Source of the DNA: CAZZNQ01 sp964655775
GTDB taxonomy: Bacteria; Planctomycetota; Brocadiia; SM23-32
DNA length: 46,641 nt
Assembly (NCBI GenBank): GCA_964655775.1
Contig: CAZZNQ010000024.1
Span: forward strand, 1-46,641
Reading direction: 5' to 3'
This document shows positions 24,601-32,523 of the stretch, one piece after another. Numbering within the stretch: the stretch's first letter is position 1; the number at the start of each line of letters is the position of its first letter. The notes under the pieces were generated by a model, which searched no databases, had not been told where the DNA came from, and saw only the letters and a list, made by a program, of their open reading frames with translations. The position numbers were made by a program, and so were the translations under genes.

Positions 24601-25153
24601 CGTCCAGCGCCTGTCTCACCTCGACGATCCGTTTCGGGATCTCGTCACGCCGCTGCAAACGGAACTGAGACTCCGTCTGCAGGTCGGCGCTCGTCTTCCT
24701 GGCCGCGTCCAGTTCCGCTTGCGCCTGGGCGGCCAGCTGCTCGAGCTGGCCGAGCGTGGCTCCCTCGGGCACGGAGGGCTCGGGCTCCGGAAGCGGCGTG
24801 GCCAGCTTCGCCTTCAGGCTCTCCAGCATGGCCGGTGCTTTGGACGCCGCCTCCTTGAACTGCGTCGCCTTCTGGGCGTAGGTCTGCGCGGTCTTGGCGG
24901 CGTTCAGGGCGTCCTTGTAGGCGGACAGAGCCTTGTCACGCACCTCCTGCGGCAGCGCCGTATCGGCCTCCAGTTCGTCGATCGCCACCTGAAGGGCATC
25001 GGTGGTTACGGGACTCTCGGACGGCACGGTCGCGGCGGCCTCGTCGGCAGGCTGTGCAACCTGGGCAGGGACCTCCCCCACCGCACCCACCAGCCAAACC
25101 AGAACAAGCAGACAAGTAAGCACGCCGTGTGATCGCGCGCGGCGAAACTCCAT
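21659..25153 (-). CDS. Mechanosensitive ion channel of the MscK/KefA type
   Basis: An 1164-residue MscS-superfamily channel. ATG 25153 with GCGGAGG six bases upstream gives a signal peptide (hydrophobic VLTCLLVLVWLVGAVGEVPA). Residues about 30-480 are a coiled-coil-rich periplasmic domain of repeated Glu/Arg/Ala helices, as in MscK. A block of membrane segments follows (for example LVGLALVVVVVLFL and the run around GALCIFMLLVLR). The MscS core near the C-terminus has TVGLGFGLQEIFANFVSGLIIL as the pore-lining helix, then ERPMRVGDTVTVGDTTGTV and VPNKEFITG. It should release solutes on osmotic downshock. The last 20 residues are acidic. It lies 141 bases downstream of the amidase start and has no obvious operon partner. 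Members of this size are often K+-linked in E. coli, but the gating is unknown here. Confidence 0.92.
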   Translation of the reverse strand: MEFRRARSHGVLTCLLVLVWLVGAVGEVPAQVAQPADEAAATVPSESPVTTDALQVAIDELEADTALPQEVRDKALSAYKDALNAAKTAQTYAQKATQFKEAASKAPAMLESLKAKLATPLPEPEPSVPEGATLGQLEQLAAQAQAELDAARKTSADLQTESQFRLQRRDEIPKRIVEVRQALDELNAEIAAAPAPDLPPELARAQQSLLLARRNVLERELEALNAELASYDSRRDLLMARRDEAARQASRAEKLVSAWQTIVENRRTREAQQAALKARMEAARALPAIRAIAERNAELAEQRTGPEAPATKIKEISPGPQEVQKRAAELREELQTVRDRVKAAGGLNKAIGLSLLSRRENLPDLREHRRRIQQAEADMARAALALVDLREERFRDVEPLVQDILDSLPASYSREQRDDVEAQARELLAARREYLDGLMNDYSAYMDRLSQLAAAERALVSVAEEYADYVDERILWVQSTAPLHVSTFKSAVQAAGWLVGPSGWQAVAGTAWRDLQRNPGLVGLALVVVVVLFLQRGRMLRALAALSQPVERLQEDQFRRTFQALLLSVALALRWPLVLLLVSWRLSASVDAAPFVGAVAAGLRVAAFICFWLEIMRIVCLDQGLGDGHFRFREEARRSFRRHLRWFAVVALPAAFVFGLFRWQPNEVWAQSAGRLVFMMGMGALCIFMLLVLRPSGPIVRGFLARHSGGWLDKLRYLWHWLAVALPASLIVIAGLGYYYTAIELEQRLQATIVLVLLVMLADALTVRWLQVARRNLAVRKALEARAAAEDESKGSEQAPVPETAGGQAPERSIYSLSRQTVHLVNAVLVISVLVGLWAIWADVLPALGKLEDVELWSTTGRTTARITDAEGVTTVQAADVLVPITLASVTTALLAVLATVVAARNLPGLLEMAVLQHLPMDRGIRFAITTLSQYVIVLIGLVIAFTSIGIGWSKVQWLIAAMTVGLGFGLQEIFANFVSGLIILFERPMRVGDTVTVGDTTGTVSRIRIRATTILDWNRRELVVPNKEFITGRLVNWTLTDTVLRMEFPVGIAYGSDTELAEKTLRQVAAEHPTVLEEPAPVVIFKGFSDSCLSFELRLFIPNMESYVTVWHQVNRAIDDAFRKARIEIAFPQRDVHVRSVDVPFRLQDKADADGEDPEPAKG

Positions 25154-25308
25154 CGGACACCTCCGCAGAATGTCGTGTGGCAGCTGGGGCAGGCCAGTCA
25201 CCGCCCACATTATAGCCTGCGGCGCCGCCCCGGCCAAAGCGTGAGGCACCCGCTCGGGACTCGAAGGCTTGTGCCCGCCTTTCGGGGATCGCGGGGGCTG
25301 TGCGGCAT

Positions 25309-25337
25309 TTGAAAGGCTGCGCCTTTTCCGGTATCAT
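25309..25337 (+). promoter_or_regulatory. Sigma-70 promoter of the rplU-rpmA-obg unit
   Basis: TTGAAA (25309-25314), a 17-base spacer and TATCAT (25332-25337). The predicted transcript start near 25344 puts the earlier in-frame ATG at 25350 almost at the 5' end, supporting ATG 25383 as the rplU start. Confidence 0.7.
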
Positions 25338-25382
25338 TAGTCTCTTGTCATGGATCATGACTCCAACACACGCGGTGGTGGT

Positions 25383-25697
25383 ATGTACGCTGTAATAGAC
25401 AACAAGGGCAAGCAGTACAAGGTCGAGGTCGGGGATCGGGTCCAGATGGACCTGATGCCGATCGACATCGGCGAGCTGGTGGAGTTCGACCGCGTTCTGA
25501 TGGTCGGCGGCGAAGAGGAGCCCCAGATCGGCACACCCCAGGTGCCCAATGCACGGGTGCTGGCGGAGGTGGTCGCCCATGAGAAGGGCCCCAAGCTGAC
25601 GATGATGAGGCATCAGGCGACCAAGATGCGGCAGGCCAAGATGGGCCACAGGCAGAAGTACACGCGCGTGCTCATACGCGAGATACACCCGGAATAA
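25383..25697 (+). CDS. rplU: 50S ribosomal protein L21
   Basis: A 104-residue L21 of normal length beginning MYAVIDNKGKQYKVEVGD, the conserved start of the family. It continues with VEFDRVLMVGG and ends with MRHQATKMRQAKMGHRQKYTRV, the rRNA-binding part. The frame is open to an ATG at 25350, but residues added there are not found in L21. It is the first gene of the rplU-rpmA-obg set seen in many bacteria, with rpmA 32 bases downstream. Confidence 0.97.
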   Translation: MYAVIDNKGKQYKVEVGDRVQMDLMPIDIGELVEFDRVLMVGGEEEPQIGTPQVPNARVLAEVVAHEKGPKLTMMRHQATKMRQAKMGHRQKYTRVLIREIHPE

Positions 25698-25729
25698 GCC
25701 ACAGATATCAACTGCAGGGGTAGTTTCCC

Positions 25730-25972
25730 ATGGCACACAAAAAAGGACAGGGATCGTCGCGCAACGGACGGGACAGCAACGCCCAGCACCGAGGCGTAAA
25801 GCGGTATGGCGGTGAGCGAGTCAAGCCCGGCGCCATTATCGTGCGCCAACGGGGCACGCACTTCAAGCCTGGCAAGCACGTTGGCTGCGGCAGCGACTAC
25901 ACGCTGTTCGCCAAGGTGGCCGGCACCGTCCAGTTCGCACCCAACAAGCGCGTCAGCGTCCTTCCCGACTGA
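25730..25972 (+). CDS. rpmA: 50S ribosomal protein L27
   Basis: An 80-residue L27 with the expected MAHKKGQGSSRNGRDS start, which reaches the peptidyl transferase centre, and GVKRYGGERVKPGAIIVRQRGT. There is no N-terminal extension of the kind cleaved in Firmicutes. It follows rplU in the usual order, and obg begins 73 bases later. Confidence 0.98.
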   Translation: MAHKKGQGSSRNGRDSNAQHRGVKRYGGERVKPGAIIVRQRGTHFKPGKHVGCGSDYTLFAKVAGTVQFAPNKRVSVLPD

Positions 25973-26045
25973 CAGCCAGCCGGTTCAATCCTGAGACGGA
26001 TTTCGCCGGCAATCTTGCGCCGGCGGCACGCACAATGGGGGCCGT

Positions 26046-27053
26046 ATGCGTTTCGTCGACGAAGCCAGCATCTACGTGAAAGCGGGTGACGGAGGGGACG
26101 GCTGTGTGAGCTTCCGCCGGGAGAAGTACGTCCCACGGGGCGGACCCGACGGCGGAGACGGCGGCGACGGCGGGGACGTGATCATCCGGGCCAGCGACGG
26201 GCTTAACACGCTCCTCGACCTCGTCTCCAAGGCGGAGTTCCGCGCCGGTGACGGCGAGAACGGCCGGAATAAGAAACAACACGGCGCCAACGGCGACGAC
26301 ATCACCATCGACGTGCCGGTCGGAACCATCGTGATAGACCAGGACTCGGGCCTAACGCTGATGGATCTGAAGCAGGCCGGCCAGTCAGCTACGATTGCCA
26401 AGGGAGGTCACGGCGGCCGGGGCAACTCGCGCTTCGCCACCTCGACGAACCAGGCTCCCGTGGAATTCGAGGAGGGCACGGCGGGCCGGGAGCGCAACCT
26501 GCGCCTGGAACTCAAGCTGGTGGCCGACGTGGGCCTGATAGGCAAGCCCAACGCCGGCAAGAGCACGTTGCTCTCACGGATCAGCGCCGCCCATCCCAAG
26601 GTCGCGTCCTACCCCTTCACCACGCTGCAGCCGGCCGTCGGGATCGTGGACTTCGACTACGATACGCGCTTCACCGTCGCCGACCTGCCTGGCCTGATCA
26701 GCGGCGCGCATGAGGGCAAGGGCCTTGGCGACGAATTCCTCCGCCACATCGAGCGGACGCGCATCCTCGTCCACCTTGTCGACCTGGCACCGATGGACGG
26801 CTCCGACCCGGTCGACAACTACCGCGAGATTCGCAGCGAGCTGGCCCTTTACAGCCAGGCCCTCGCCGAGAAGCCCGAGATCGTGGCGGCCTCCAAGGCC
26901 GACCTGCACGGCACAGAAGAAGCCGTGAAGCGTCTGCGAGATGAGCTGGAGCGCGAGGTATTCGCGATATCGGGCGTGACGGGGCTGGGAGTGCGGGATC
27001 TGCTGGCGCAGGTGGTCGAGTCCCTGCACGCGGCCGACGAGAAGGCCGAGTGA
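26046..27053 (+). CDS. obg: GTPase Obg/CgtA
   Basis: A 335-residue GTPase involved in late 50S assembly and stress responses. The N-terminal Gly-rich Obg fold is clear (AGDGGDGCVSFRREK, then repeated GGDGGDGG). The G domain follows, with GKPNAGKST (P-loop), TTLQPAVG (switch I), DLPGLISGAHEG (G3) and a SKAD-type G4. The acidic or OCT C-terminal extension of some Obg proteins is absent, so it is a core-length form. It ends ten bases from the mnmE stop on the other strand, and a 7-bp inverted repeat spans both stops. Confidence 0.97.
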   Translation: MRFVDEASIYVKAGDGGDGCVSFRREKYVPRGGPDGGDGGDGGDVIIRASDGLNTLLDLVSKAEFRAGDGENGRNKKQHGANGDDITIDVPVGTIVIDQDSGLTLMDLKQAGQSATIAKGGHGGRGNSRFATSTNQAPVEFEEGTAGRERNLRLELKLVADVGLIGKPNAGKSTLLSRISAAHPKVASYPFTTLQPAVGIVDFDYDTRFTVADLPGLISGAHEGKGLGDEFLRHIERTRILVHLVDLAPMDGSDPVDNYREIRSELALYSQALAEKPEIVAASKADLHGTEEAVKRLRDELEREVFAISGVTGLGVRDLLAQVVESLHAADEKAE

Positions 27054-27067
27054 CGCACACCGTCACT
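27049..27067. repeat. Small inverted repeat across the convergent obg and mnmE stops
   Basis: AGTGACG (27049-27055) and CGTCACT (27061-27067) form a 7-bp stem with a five-base loop, and both stop codons lie in the stem. There is no U-run, so termination is only a weak guess. Confidence 0.35.
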
Positions 27068-28457
27068 TGCCGATGCAAAACCGGCTGAATATCACATCCA
27101 GCACGTCCTGCGGCGAAACCTGTCCGGTGATCTCTCCCAACACGTCGGACGCCGCGCGCAAGTTGAATGCAGCGAATTCGTAGCCCATGCCGTCGGCGAC
27201 AGCCGCTTCGGCATCCGCCAACTCGCACGCGGCGCGCCTCAGCGCCTCACGCTGCCGTGCATTCCACATGCAGTCCGACGCCCAGGTTTCGACGGCGCCT
27301 CCCGTGACCGCGTCCCTCATGGCCGTCCAGAGTTCGTCGATACCCTCTCCGGTCAGTGCCGACAGTCGGTGAACGCGCCCTATCGCATCGACGCCCTCCA
27401 GGTCCTCATCGGGGAACACGGCGGGAAGGTCGCTCTTGTTGGCCACGCGCAGCACGGGCCGGCCGCCGGCCAGTTGAGCGACCCGGGATAGATCGTCGGG
27501 CAGCGGCGCCGCACCGTCGACAACCAGGATGAGAAGGTCGCAGATCCGGGCCGTCTCGCGCGCGCGGCGCATCGCTTCGTCGTCCAGACCGTCCAAAGCC
27601 TTCTCCGCCAGGCCCGCCGTATCCACCAGATGGAACCAGGTGGCGCCCTTCCGGACCGTCACGCCGACGGTATCGCGCGTGGTGCCCGGCTCGTGATGAA
27701 CGATCGCTCGCTCGGACGCAGCGAGGCGGTTAAGCAGACTCGATTTGCCGGCGTTCGGAGGTCCGAGGACGGCCACGCGCACGGTGCCGTCTCCGGCCGC
27801 CTGGTACCTGCCTCCGACCGCATCGCGCTCCAGCTCGCTCCGCAGGTCGGCACAGCGAGCCGTGAGTTCCTCCGGCGACACGAGCTGAATCCCATGCTCG
27901 GCGAAGTCCAACGCGGCTTCCATCTCCACCCGCAGTTCGGTGATCCGTTCCTGAAGCCAGCGGCACCGTCGCCCCACGCTGCCGCCCAATCGGCCGATCG
28001 CCGCCTTGAGCTCCGCCGCGTTCTGCGCGCGGATGACGGAAAGCACCGCCTCCGCCTGGGATAGATCGATGCGTCCGTTCGCGAATGCTAGACGCGTGAA
28101 CTCCCCCGCCTGGGCCAGTCGCACCGACCCGTCGGCCAGCAGGTCCTCCAGCACCATCTCCAGGATCGCGGGCGACCCGGGCAGGTGCAGCTCCACCACG
28201 TCCTGGCATGTGTAGGATCTCGGCGCGCGCATCACGTAGAGCACTACCGGCACGGAGACGTTCTGGGTGGGAATCTCGAGCCGGCCCGGCGTTACCCGAA
28301 AGGCGCGCCGCCAATGCCCGTCAACCTCGCTTCCCGCATGGAAGCGCCCCTCGACGCACCTCAGGGCCTCGGCCCCGCTCAGCCGGACTATGGCCCGTTC
28401 GCTCTGCCCCGCCGGAGTCGAGACGGCCACAATCGTATCGTGCGTCGTCTCAGTCAT
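27063..28457 (-). CDS. mnmE: tRNA uridine-5-carboxymethylaminomethyl(34) synthesis GTPase MnmE
   Basis: A 464-residue protein that with MnmG modifies wobble U34 of certain tRNAs. It has the tetrahydrofolate-binding N-terminal domain (TIVAVSTPAGQSERAIVRLSG), a helical domain, a G domain inserted at about 215-370 (GPPNAGKSSLLNRL P-loop, DTAGL G3, NKSD G4), and the invariant C-terminal CIGK that binds one-carbon units. Its start overlaps the preceding dehydrogenase by eight bases (ATGACTGA), so the two are coupled. MnmG is not in this window. Confidence 0.97.
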   Translation of the reverse strand: MTETTHDTIVAVSTPAGQSERAIVRLSGAEALRCVEGRFHAGSEVDGHWRRAFRVTPGRLEIPTQNVSVPVVLYVMRAPRSYTCQDVVELHLPGSPAILEMVLEDLLADGSVRLAQAGEFTRLAFANGRIDLSQAEAVLSVIRAQNAAELKAAIGRLGGSVGRRCRWLQERITELRVEMEAALDFAEHGIQLVSPEELTARCADLRSELERDAVGGRYQAAGDGTVRVAVLGPPNAGKSSLLNRLAASERAIVHHEPGTTRDTVGVTVRKGATWFHLVDTAGLAEKALDGLDDEAMRRARETARICDLLILVVDGAAPLPDDLSRVAQLAGGRPVLRVANKSDLPAVFPDEDLEGVDAIGRVHRLSALTGEGIDELWTAMRDAVTGGAVETWASDCMWNARQREALRRAACELADAEAAVADGMGYEFAAFNLRAASDVLGEITGQVSPQDVLDVIFSRFCIGK

Positions 28458-29757
28458 CCGTGGACTTCAGTTCCTCGCACGAAAGCAGGAACCGCTCCGC
28501 CTCCGTCGACCAGACCCCGTCGGTTGCTTCCATCAGGCGGGCCAGCTCCGCATAGACGTCGCGCAGCGCGCCGTCAGTCTCATCGGCAAGGCGGGTGAAC
28601 TCGTCGATAGGCGTCAGCGGCATCGTGAGGTGCGTGTAGATCAGTTTCTTGCCGCCGGGGATGTCGGGCAGATCGAGTATGGTCTGCGCCGCCGCGTCCA
28701 GGCCGCCGACGTGCGTGACCATGCCAGCCGGGTTCACGCGCCCCTCGCCCATCAGCTTCAGGGAGATGCGCATGTCCTCGGTGTTGCCGCCGCTGGTGCC
28801 GACGATGTGGTGACCTTCGTAGTGCACATTGTAGAAGTTGATGCGGGCGCTCATTTCCCGGTCGGGAGGGCCGGCAAAGAAGTTCAGGCAGCCGTTGCGC
28901 GCCAGAGCAGCATCGGCCTGCTCCACCAGTGCGTCCAGCGGGTAGAACAGGAACACGTCGTCCAGCATCTCTCCGTCCGTGAACTCCCGCACCCATTCGA
29001 CAAAAGCGTCGACACCCTTGGGAAGCTCGGCCGTGTTCAGCCAGCACAGTTCCACGCCGTTTTCGCGCGCCCTTTCCTGCGGGAACATACGGGCCGCCTT
29101 GTCGAGCCGGGCCTGGTCGATGTCGGTCACCACCAGCCGTTTGGGCTGTACGGGACCATGCAGTGCGAAGTCGACGGCCCCCAGTCCCATCGGCCCCGCC
29201 GCAGCCATCAGCGCGCAGTTGCCGCCCTCGCGGATGCCCATCTGGTGTTCGTAGCTGCCCGGTTCCCAGTGGTACTGCGCTCGAAAGGCTCCGACCACGC
29301 AGGACATCGGCTCCGCCAGCGAGGCTTTGAAGAAGGCATCGCCCTCGTACGGCAGGAGGCAATCCATCTCCATGACCTCAAAGGGGATGACCACGTTCGT
29401 CGCGTTCCCCCCGATCCAGCGGTAGGAATAACCTGGCGATGCCAGCGAACCTTTATAGTTGAGCGCCGGCTGGATGGCGAACATCTGGCCCTCGTGGAAC
29501 CGATCCGTCCAACGCGAGCCGACCTTCACCAGCCGCCCCGCGAACTCGTGCCCGAGTATGGTGGGATTCTTGTCCACGTCGTCCGGCACGCGCTTGTGAT
29601 CGGCCCCCTGCTCGGCCGCCTTGTGGGACGACATGCAGATGCTGTTGCTGACCACCTCGGCGAGTATCTCGTCGTCGGAGGGATCGGGCAGGTCAAAGCT
29701 CTCCAGCCGCAGGTCGTTCTTGCCGTATAGTCTCAGCGCTCGCGTACGCACCGACAT
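28450..29757 (-). CDS. Zinc-type medium-chain dehydrogenase, sorbose-1-phosphate reductase-like
   Basis: A 435-residue alcohol dehydrogenase-family protein. The N-terminal catalytic domain has Cys at SNSICMSSHK and ILGHEFAGRLVKVG. The nucleotide-binding domain has an AAAGPMGLGAVDFALHG Rossmann motif and VVTDID. The GREGGNC-like region and overall length resemble L-sorbose 1-phosphate reductase (SorE-like) proteins from memory; a polyol or sugar-phosphate substrate is likely but unproven. A GGAGGAG precedes ATG 29757. It overlaps mnmE by eight bases, an odd pairing of a sugar enzyme with a tRNA-modifying GTPase. Confidence 0.85.
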   Translation of the reverse strand: MSVRTRALRLYGKNDLRLESFDLPDPSDDEILAEVVSNSICMSSHKAAEQGADHKRVPDDVDKNPTILGHEFAGRLVKVGSRWTDRFHEGQMFAIQPALNYKGSLASPGYSYRWIGGNATNVVIPFEVMEMDCLLPYEGDAFFKASLAEPMSCVVGAFRAQYHWEPGSYEHQMGIREGGNCALMAAAGPMGLGAVDFALHGPVQPKRLVVTDIDQARLDKAARMFPQERARENGVELCWLNTAELPKGVDAFVEWVREFTDGEMLDDVFLFYPLDALVEQADAALARNGCLNFFAGPPDREMSARINFYNVHYEGHHIVGTSGGNTEDMRISLKLMGEGRVNPAGMVTHVGGLDAAAQTILDLPDIPGGKKLIYTHLTMPLTPIDEFTRLADETDGALRDVYAELARLMEATDGVWSTEAERFLLSCEELKSTDD

Positions 29758-29895
29758 CGCATCTCCTCCATGTGGACACGGGCCCGAAGCACCCAGTCAG
29801 GGATTATACCCCAGAGGCCCGGAGGCAGAAAGGGTATGAAGGGCGAACCCCGGGAGGCAGCGGGCAAGCTAGCGACCCGTTAGGTACCGGGGCTG

Positions 29896-30219
29896 CTAGG
29901 CAGCGCTGTCCTCGTCGTCCTTCGGTCCGTTGAAGACCAGCCGGGTGTGTCCGACGACGACGACGTCGCCGTCGTAGAGCATGCACTTCTTGATTGGCTG
30001 GCCGTTGACGTAAGTCCCGTTGTGGCTGTCGCAGTCAACCAACCAGTAAAACTCCCCGTCGTAGTCTACTCGACAGTGCTCCCGCGAGAGGGCCTTATCC
30101 TTGAGAGCCAGATCGTTTGCTTTGCGCCGGCCCAGCTTGAAGGAGCCCAGCCGGTCCAGCTCCAGGGCCTCTCCGGCCATGTCCCCGTTGAGCACCTCCA
30201 ACGTAGCGTTTCTCGGCAT
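29896..30219 (-). CDS. Stand-alone FHA domain protein
   Basis: A 107-residue single FHA domain that would bind phosphothreonine peptides. The conserved set is present: GRRKANDL, SREHCRV and NGTYVNG. There is no other domain and no signal peptide. It ends with an acidic DDEDSAA tail. It is the last gene of the kinase/FHA run, starting 24 bases after the FHA-pseudokinase stop, so it is probably co-expressed. Confidence 0.92.
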   Translation of the reverse strand: MPRNATLEVLNGDMAGEALELDRLGSFKLGRRKANDLALKDKALSREHCRVDYDGEFYWLVDCDSHNGTYVNGQPIKKCMLYDGDVVVVGHTRLVFNGPKDDEDSAA

Positions 30220-30243
30220 GGTAGGCGTAGACTCAGAGAGTAA

Positions 30244-31473
30244 TCAGATCTCGATACCGGCGCCTTCGGCCGCCTCCTTCAGGGCATCTCGCATCTCCTG
30301 CGGGGTGCCGTACCGTTCGTATTCGGACATCGACTGCTGCATCACCGACGCGACCAGCTCCGGAACGGCTTCGTTGATCTCGCAGGGATCCGGGACCACG
30401 CGATCGAATGCACTCGAGGTCTTGTCCGCAGGCAGCGCCTTCCCGAACGGAGCCCGGCCGCAGAGCATGTAGAACATAACCGCTCCCGCACCGAAGATAT
30501 CCGCCTTCTGGTCGGCAACGACGGGGTAAGCGATCAGTTCCGGCGCCGCGTAGGATGGATCCACGCTCAGGCTGCCGTCCATCACCCGGGTCACCTGGGC
30601 GTCCTGCCTTCCGGAGAGCGGCTTCACCAGGTCGAAATCCGTCAGCTTCACGGTCATGTCGCGTTTGACGATGATATTGTCCGGACGGACGGCGCGGAAA
30701 ACCAACTCCTGTTCGTAGGCATATTCCAGTGCGTCGAGTACCTGGTCGGTGATCTTGAGGGCCACGGGCACGTCCAGCGGCGAGCCCTTGCGATCCACCA
30801 GGTCTTCAAGGTTGCGGCCGTCAACGAACTCCATGGCGACGAAGAACCAACCCTCCCATTTGCCTCCTTTGAGCACGCGAACAAAGTTCGGATGCCGGAG
30901 CATGGCGCTGTGCTTGGCGCCGCGGATGAAGCGGTTCCGGTCTTCGACGGTGACCTTCTCCAGCGGCTTGAGCACCTTGACGGCCGCGAGAGCGTCCTTG
31001 GACGCCATTTCAGCTTTGAATACGACGGAAGTCTCGCCGTTGAAGATGATCTCATCCAGGGCGAACCCCGCCATCTCCGTGCCCTTCAGGCGCGCCACCT
31101 GCTGGAATGCTTCGTCTTCCTCCTCGTGCGTCCCCAGCTCGGCCAGCTCAACGCGCCCACGACCCTCGCGGGGGAAGTCGACAACGAGTTCGTGCGATCC
31201 GACCGTGACGTGGTCTCCGTGCTTGAGGGGGCATTTGCCGCGGACCAGCTCGCCGTTCAGCTTCGTGCCGTTCCTGCTCTCCAGGTCCTCCACGTAGAGC
31301 TGCCCGTTCTCGAAGCTGAACTGGCAATGACGCCTGGAGAGCTGGGGGTCGGAGATCCGTATCTTACAGAAAGCTCCGCGCCCGAGCCAGACGGCACTTT
31401 CTTCCTCGCTTGGCGGAATCTCATACTCGAAATTCGCCTGCCTGCCGACCTCAACACGAAGGCGGGGATTCAT
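30244..31473 (-). CDS. FHA domain fused to a Ser/Thr kinase-like domain, predicted pseudokinase
   Basis: A 409-residue protein. Residues about 25-100 are an FHA domain (GRGAFCKIRI, SRRHCQF, SRNGTKLNG). Residues about 135-405 are kinase-like: Lys166 in AAVKVLK is kept, and Asn266 follows the loop, but the HRD catalytic loop reads FRA (259-261), so the catalytic Asp is Ala, and DFG reads DFD (279-281). The Gly-rich loop is also weak (FNGETSV). It may bind ATP but should not phosphorylate normally. GGGAG lies upstream of ATG 31473. The neighbouring kinase is the natural candidate to act on it. Confidence 0.9.
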   Translation of the reverse strand: MNPRLRVEVGRQANFEYEIPPSEEESAVWLGRGAFCKIRISDPQLSRRHCQFSFENGQLYVEDLESRNGTKLNGELVRGKCPLKHGDHVTVGSHELVVDFPREGRGRVELAELGTHEEEDEAFQQVARLKGTEMAGFALDEIIFNGETSVVFKAEMASKDALAAVKVLKPLEKVTVEDRNRFIRGAKHSAMLRHPNFVRVLKGGKWEGWFFVAMEFVDGRNLEDLVDRKGSPLDVPVALKITDQVLDALEYAYEQELVFRAVRPDNIIVKRDMTVKLTDFDLVKPLSGRQDAQVTRVMDGSLSVDPSYAAPELIAYPVVADQKADIFGAGAVMFYMLCGRAPFGKALPADKTSSAFDRVVPDPCEINEAVPELVASVMQQSMSEYERYGTPQEMRDALKEAAEGAGIEI

Positions 31474-31577
31474 AGCGCTCCCTTCCGCAACAACGTCCGC
31501 TCACCGGCCGCAAAGGCGCACTTCACACACAAAACCGGACAGGCACACCGCCCTTCTCCGGCGGTGCCCAATCCGTA

Positions 31578-32438
31578 CTAGACAGCCGTGTCCAAGGCGT
31601 TTCGCAGGTCTCTCATGACCGCGTCCATAGACTTATAGCGCAAATGCTTATCCTTTTCAATACATTTCCTTACCACTTTTTCCAGAGCTTCCGGCATATC
31701 CGGTCGCACTTCACGCAGCAGCCTGGGCTCCACGTTCAGGTGTTCCCACATTCTCCTGTGGCGGGTGCGCGCCCGCGGGAACGGTCGCTCGCCCGTGAGA
31801 ACCTCGAAGGCCGATACTCCGAAGGCGTAGATGTCGGCGCGCTCGTCGACTGCCTGGCTGCGAACCTGCTCCGGAGCCATGTAGCTGGGCGTTCCCGCGC
31901 GGCTCACTGCAGTGCGGTGCTTGACCTGGGCCGGCACCGCCAGACCGAAGTCGATGATCTTGATGACACCGTCCGATGCGTATAGCACGTTCTTCGGGCA
32001 GAAGTCGCGGTGGATCAATCCCTGGTTGTGGATATAACGCAGCCCGCTGCCCATCTGTTCGACAAGCTGCATTCGCCGGCCCTCGATGCGTTCGGAGCCG
32101 ACCGAGACGAGCATCTCCAGGTTGGGTCCGTCCACGTACTCCATAACGATGTAGTATTGATCGTCTCTGCCCCGGCCGTACTGGTAGGTTCGGATAACGT
32201 TGGGGTGGTTCAGCCGCAGGGCTACGGCGCCCTCCTCGGTGTCGAACATCCGCCTGAACTGGTCGATCAAGCCTACCGACTCGGGCGTGAGGATCTTAAC
32301 CGCGCGGATTTCGCCCGTTTCCGGATGTTGGGCCTTCCAGATGACACTCATGCCTCCCTTGGAGACTTCTTCGAGCAGCTCGTATCCGCCGTATGGTTGG
32401 TGCCGCCCGGGAAGGATGAAATCCAGAAACTTGGCCAT
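31578..32438 (-). CDS. Ser/Thr protein kinase, apparently active
   Basis: A 286-residue Hanks-type kinase. The Gly-rich loop SKGGMSVIWKA, Lys48 in AVKIL, HRD at 143-145 in IHRDFCPKN, DFG at 163-165, and APEQ are all intact, and GTPSYMAPEQ marks the activation segment. There is no transmembrane or sensor domain, so it is a soluble kinase. ATG 32438 is preferred; a GTG at 32522, one base after the stop of the upstream gene, would add 28 residues of no visible fold. It is the only kinase in the cluster with a complete catalytic set. Confidence 0.92.
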   Translation of the reverse strand: MAKFLDFILPGRHQPYGGYELLEEVSKGGMSVIWKAQHPETGEIRAVKILTPESVGLIDQFRRMFDTEEGAVALRLNHPNVIRTYQYGRGRDDQYYIVMEYVDGPNLEMLVSVGSERIEGRRMQLVEQMGSGLRYIHNQGLIHRDFCPKNVLYASDGVIKIIDFGLAVPAQVKHRTAVSRAGTPSYMAPEQVRSQAVDERADIYAFGVSAFEVLTGERPFPRARTRHRRMWEHLNVEPRLLREVRPDMPEALEKVVRKCIEKDKHLRYKSMDAVMRDLRNALDTAV

Positions 32439-32523
32439 GGCGATTCGTTGGCCCTTCCGTTCTGCCGCAGCTGCCTCCAGGCGTAAAGCCCGTTCCGCAC
32501 GAGGGACGGTGACGTGCCGCACC

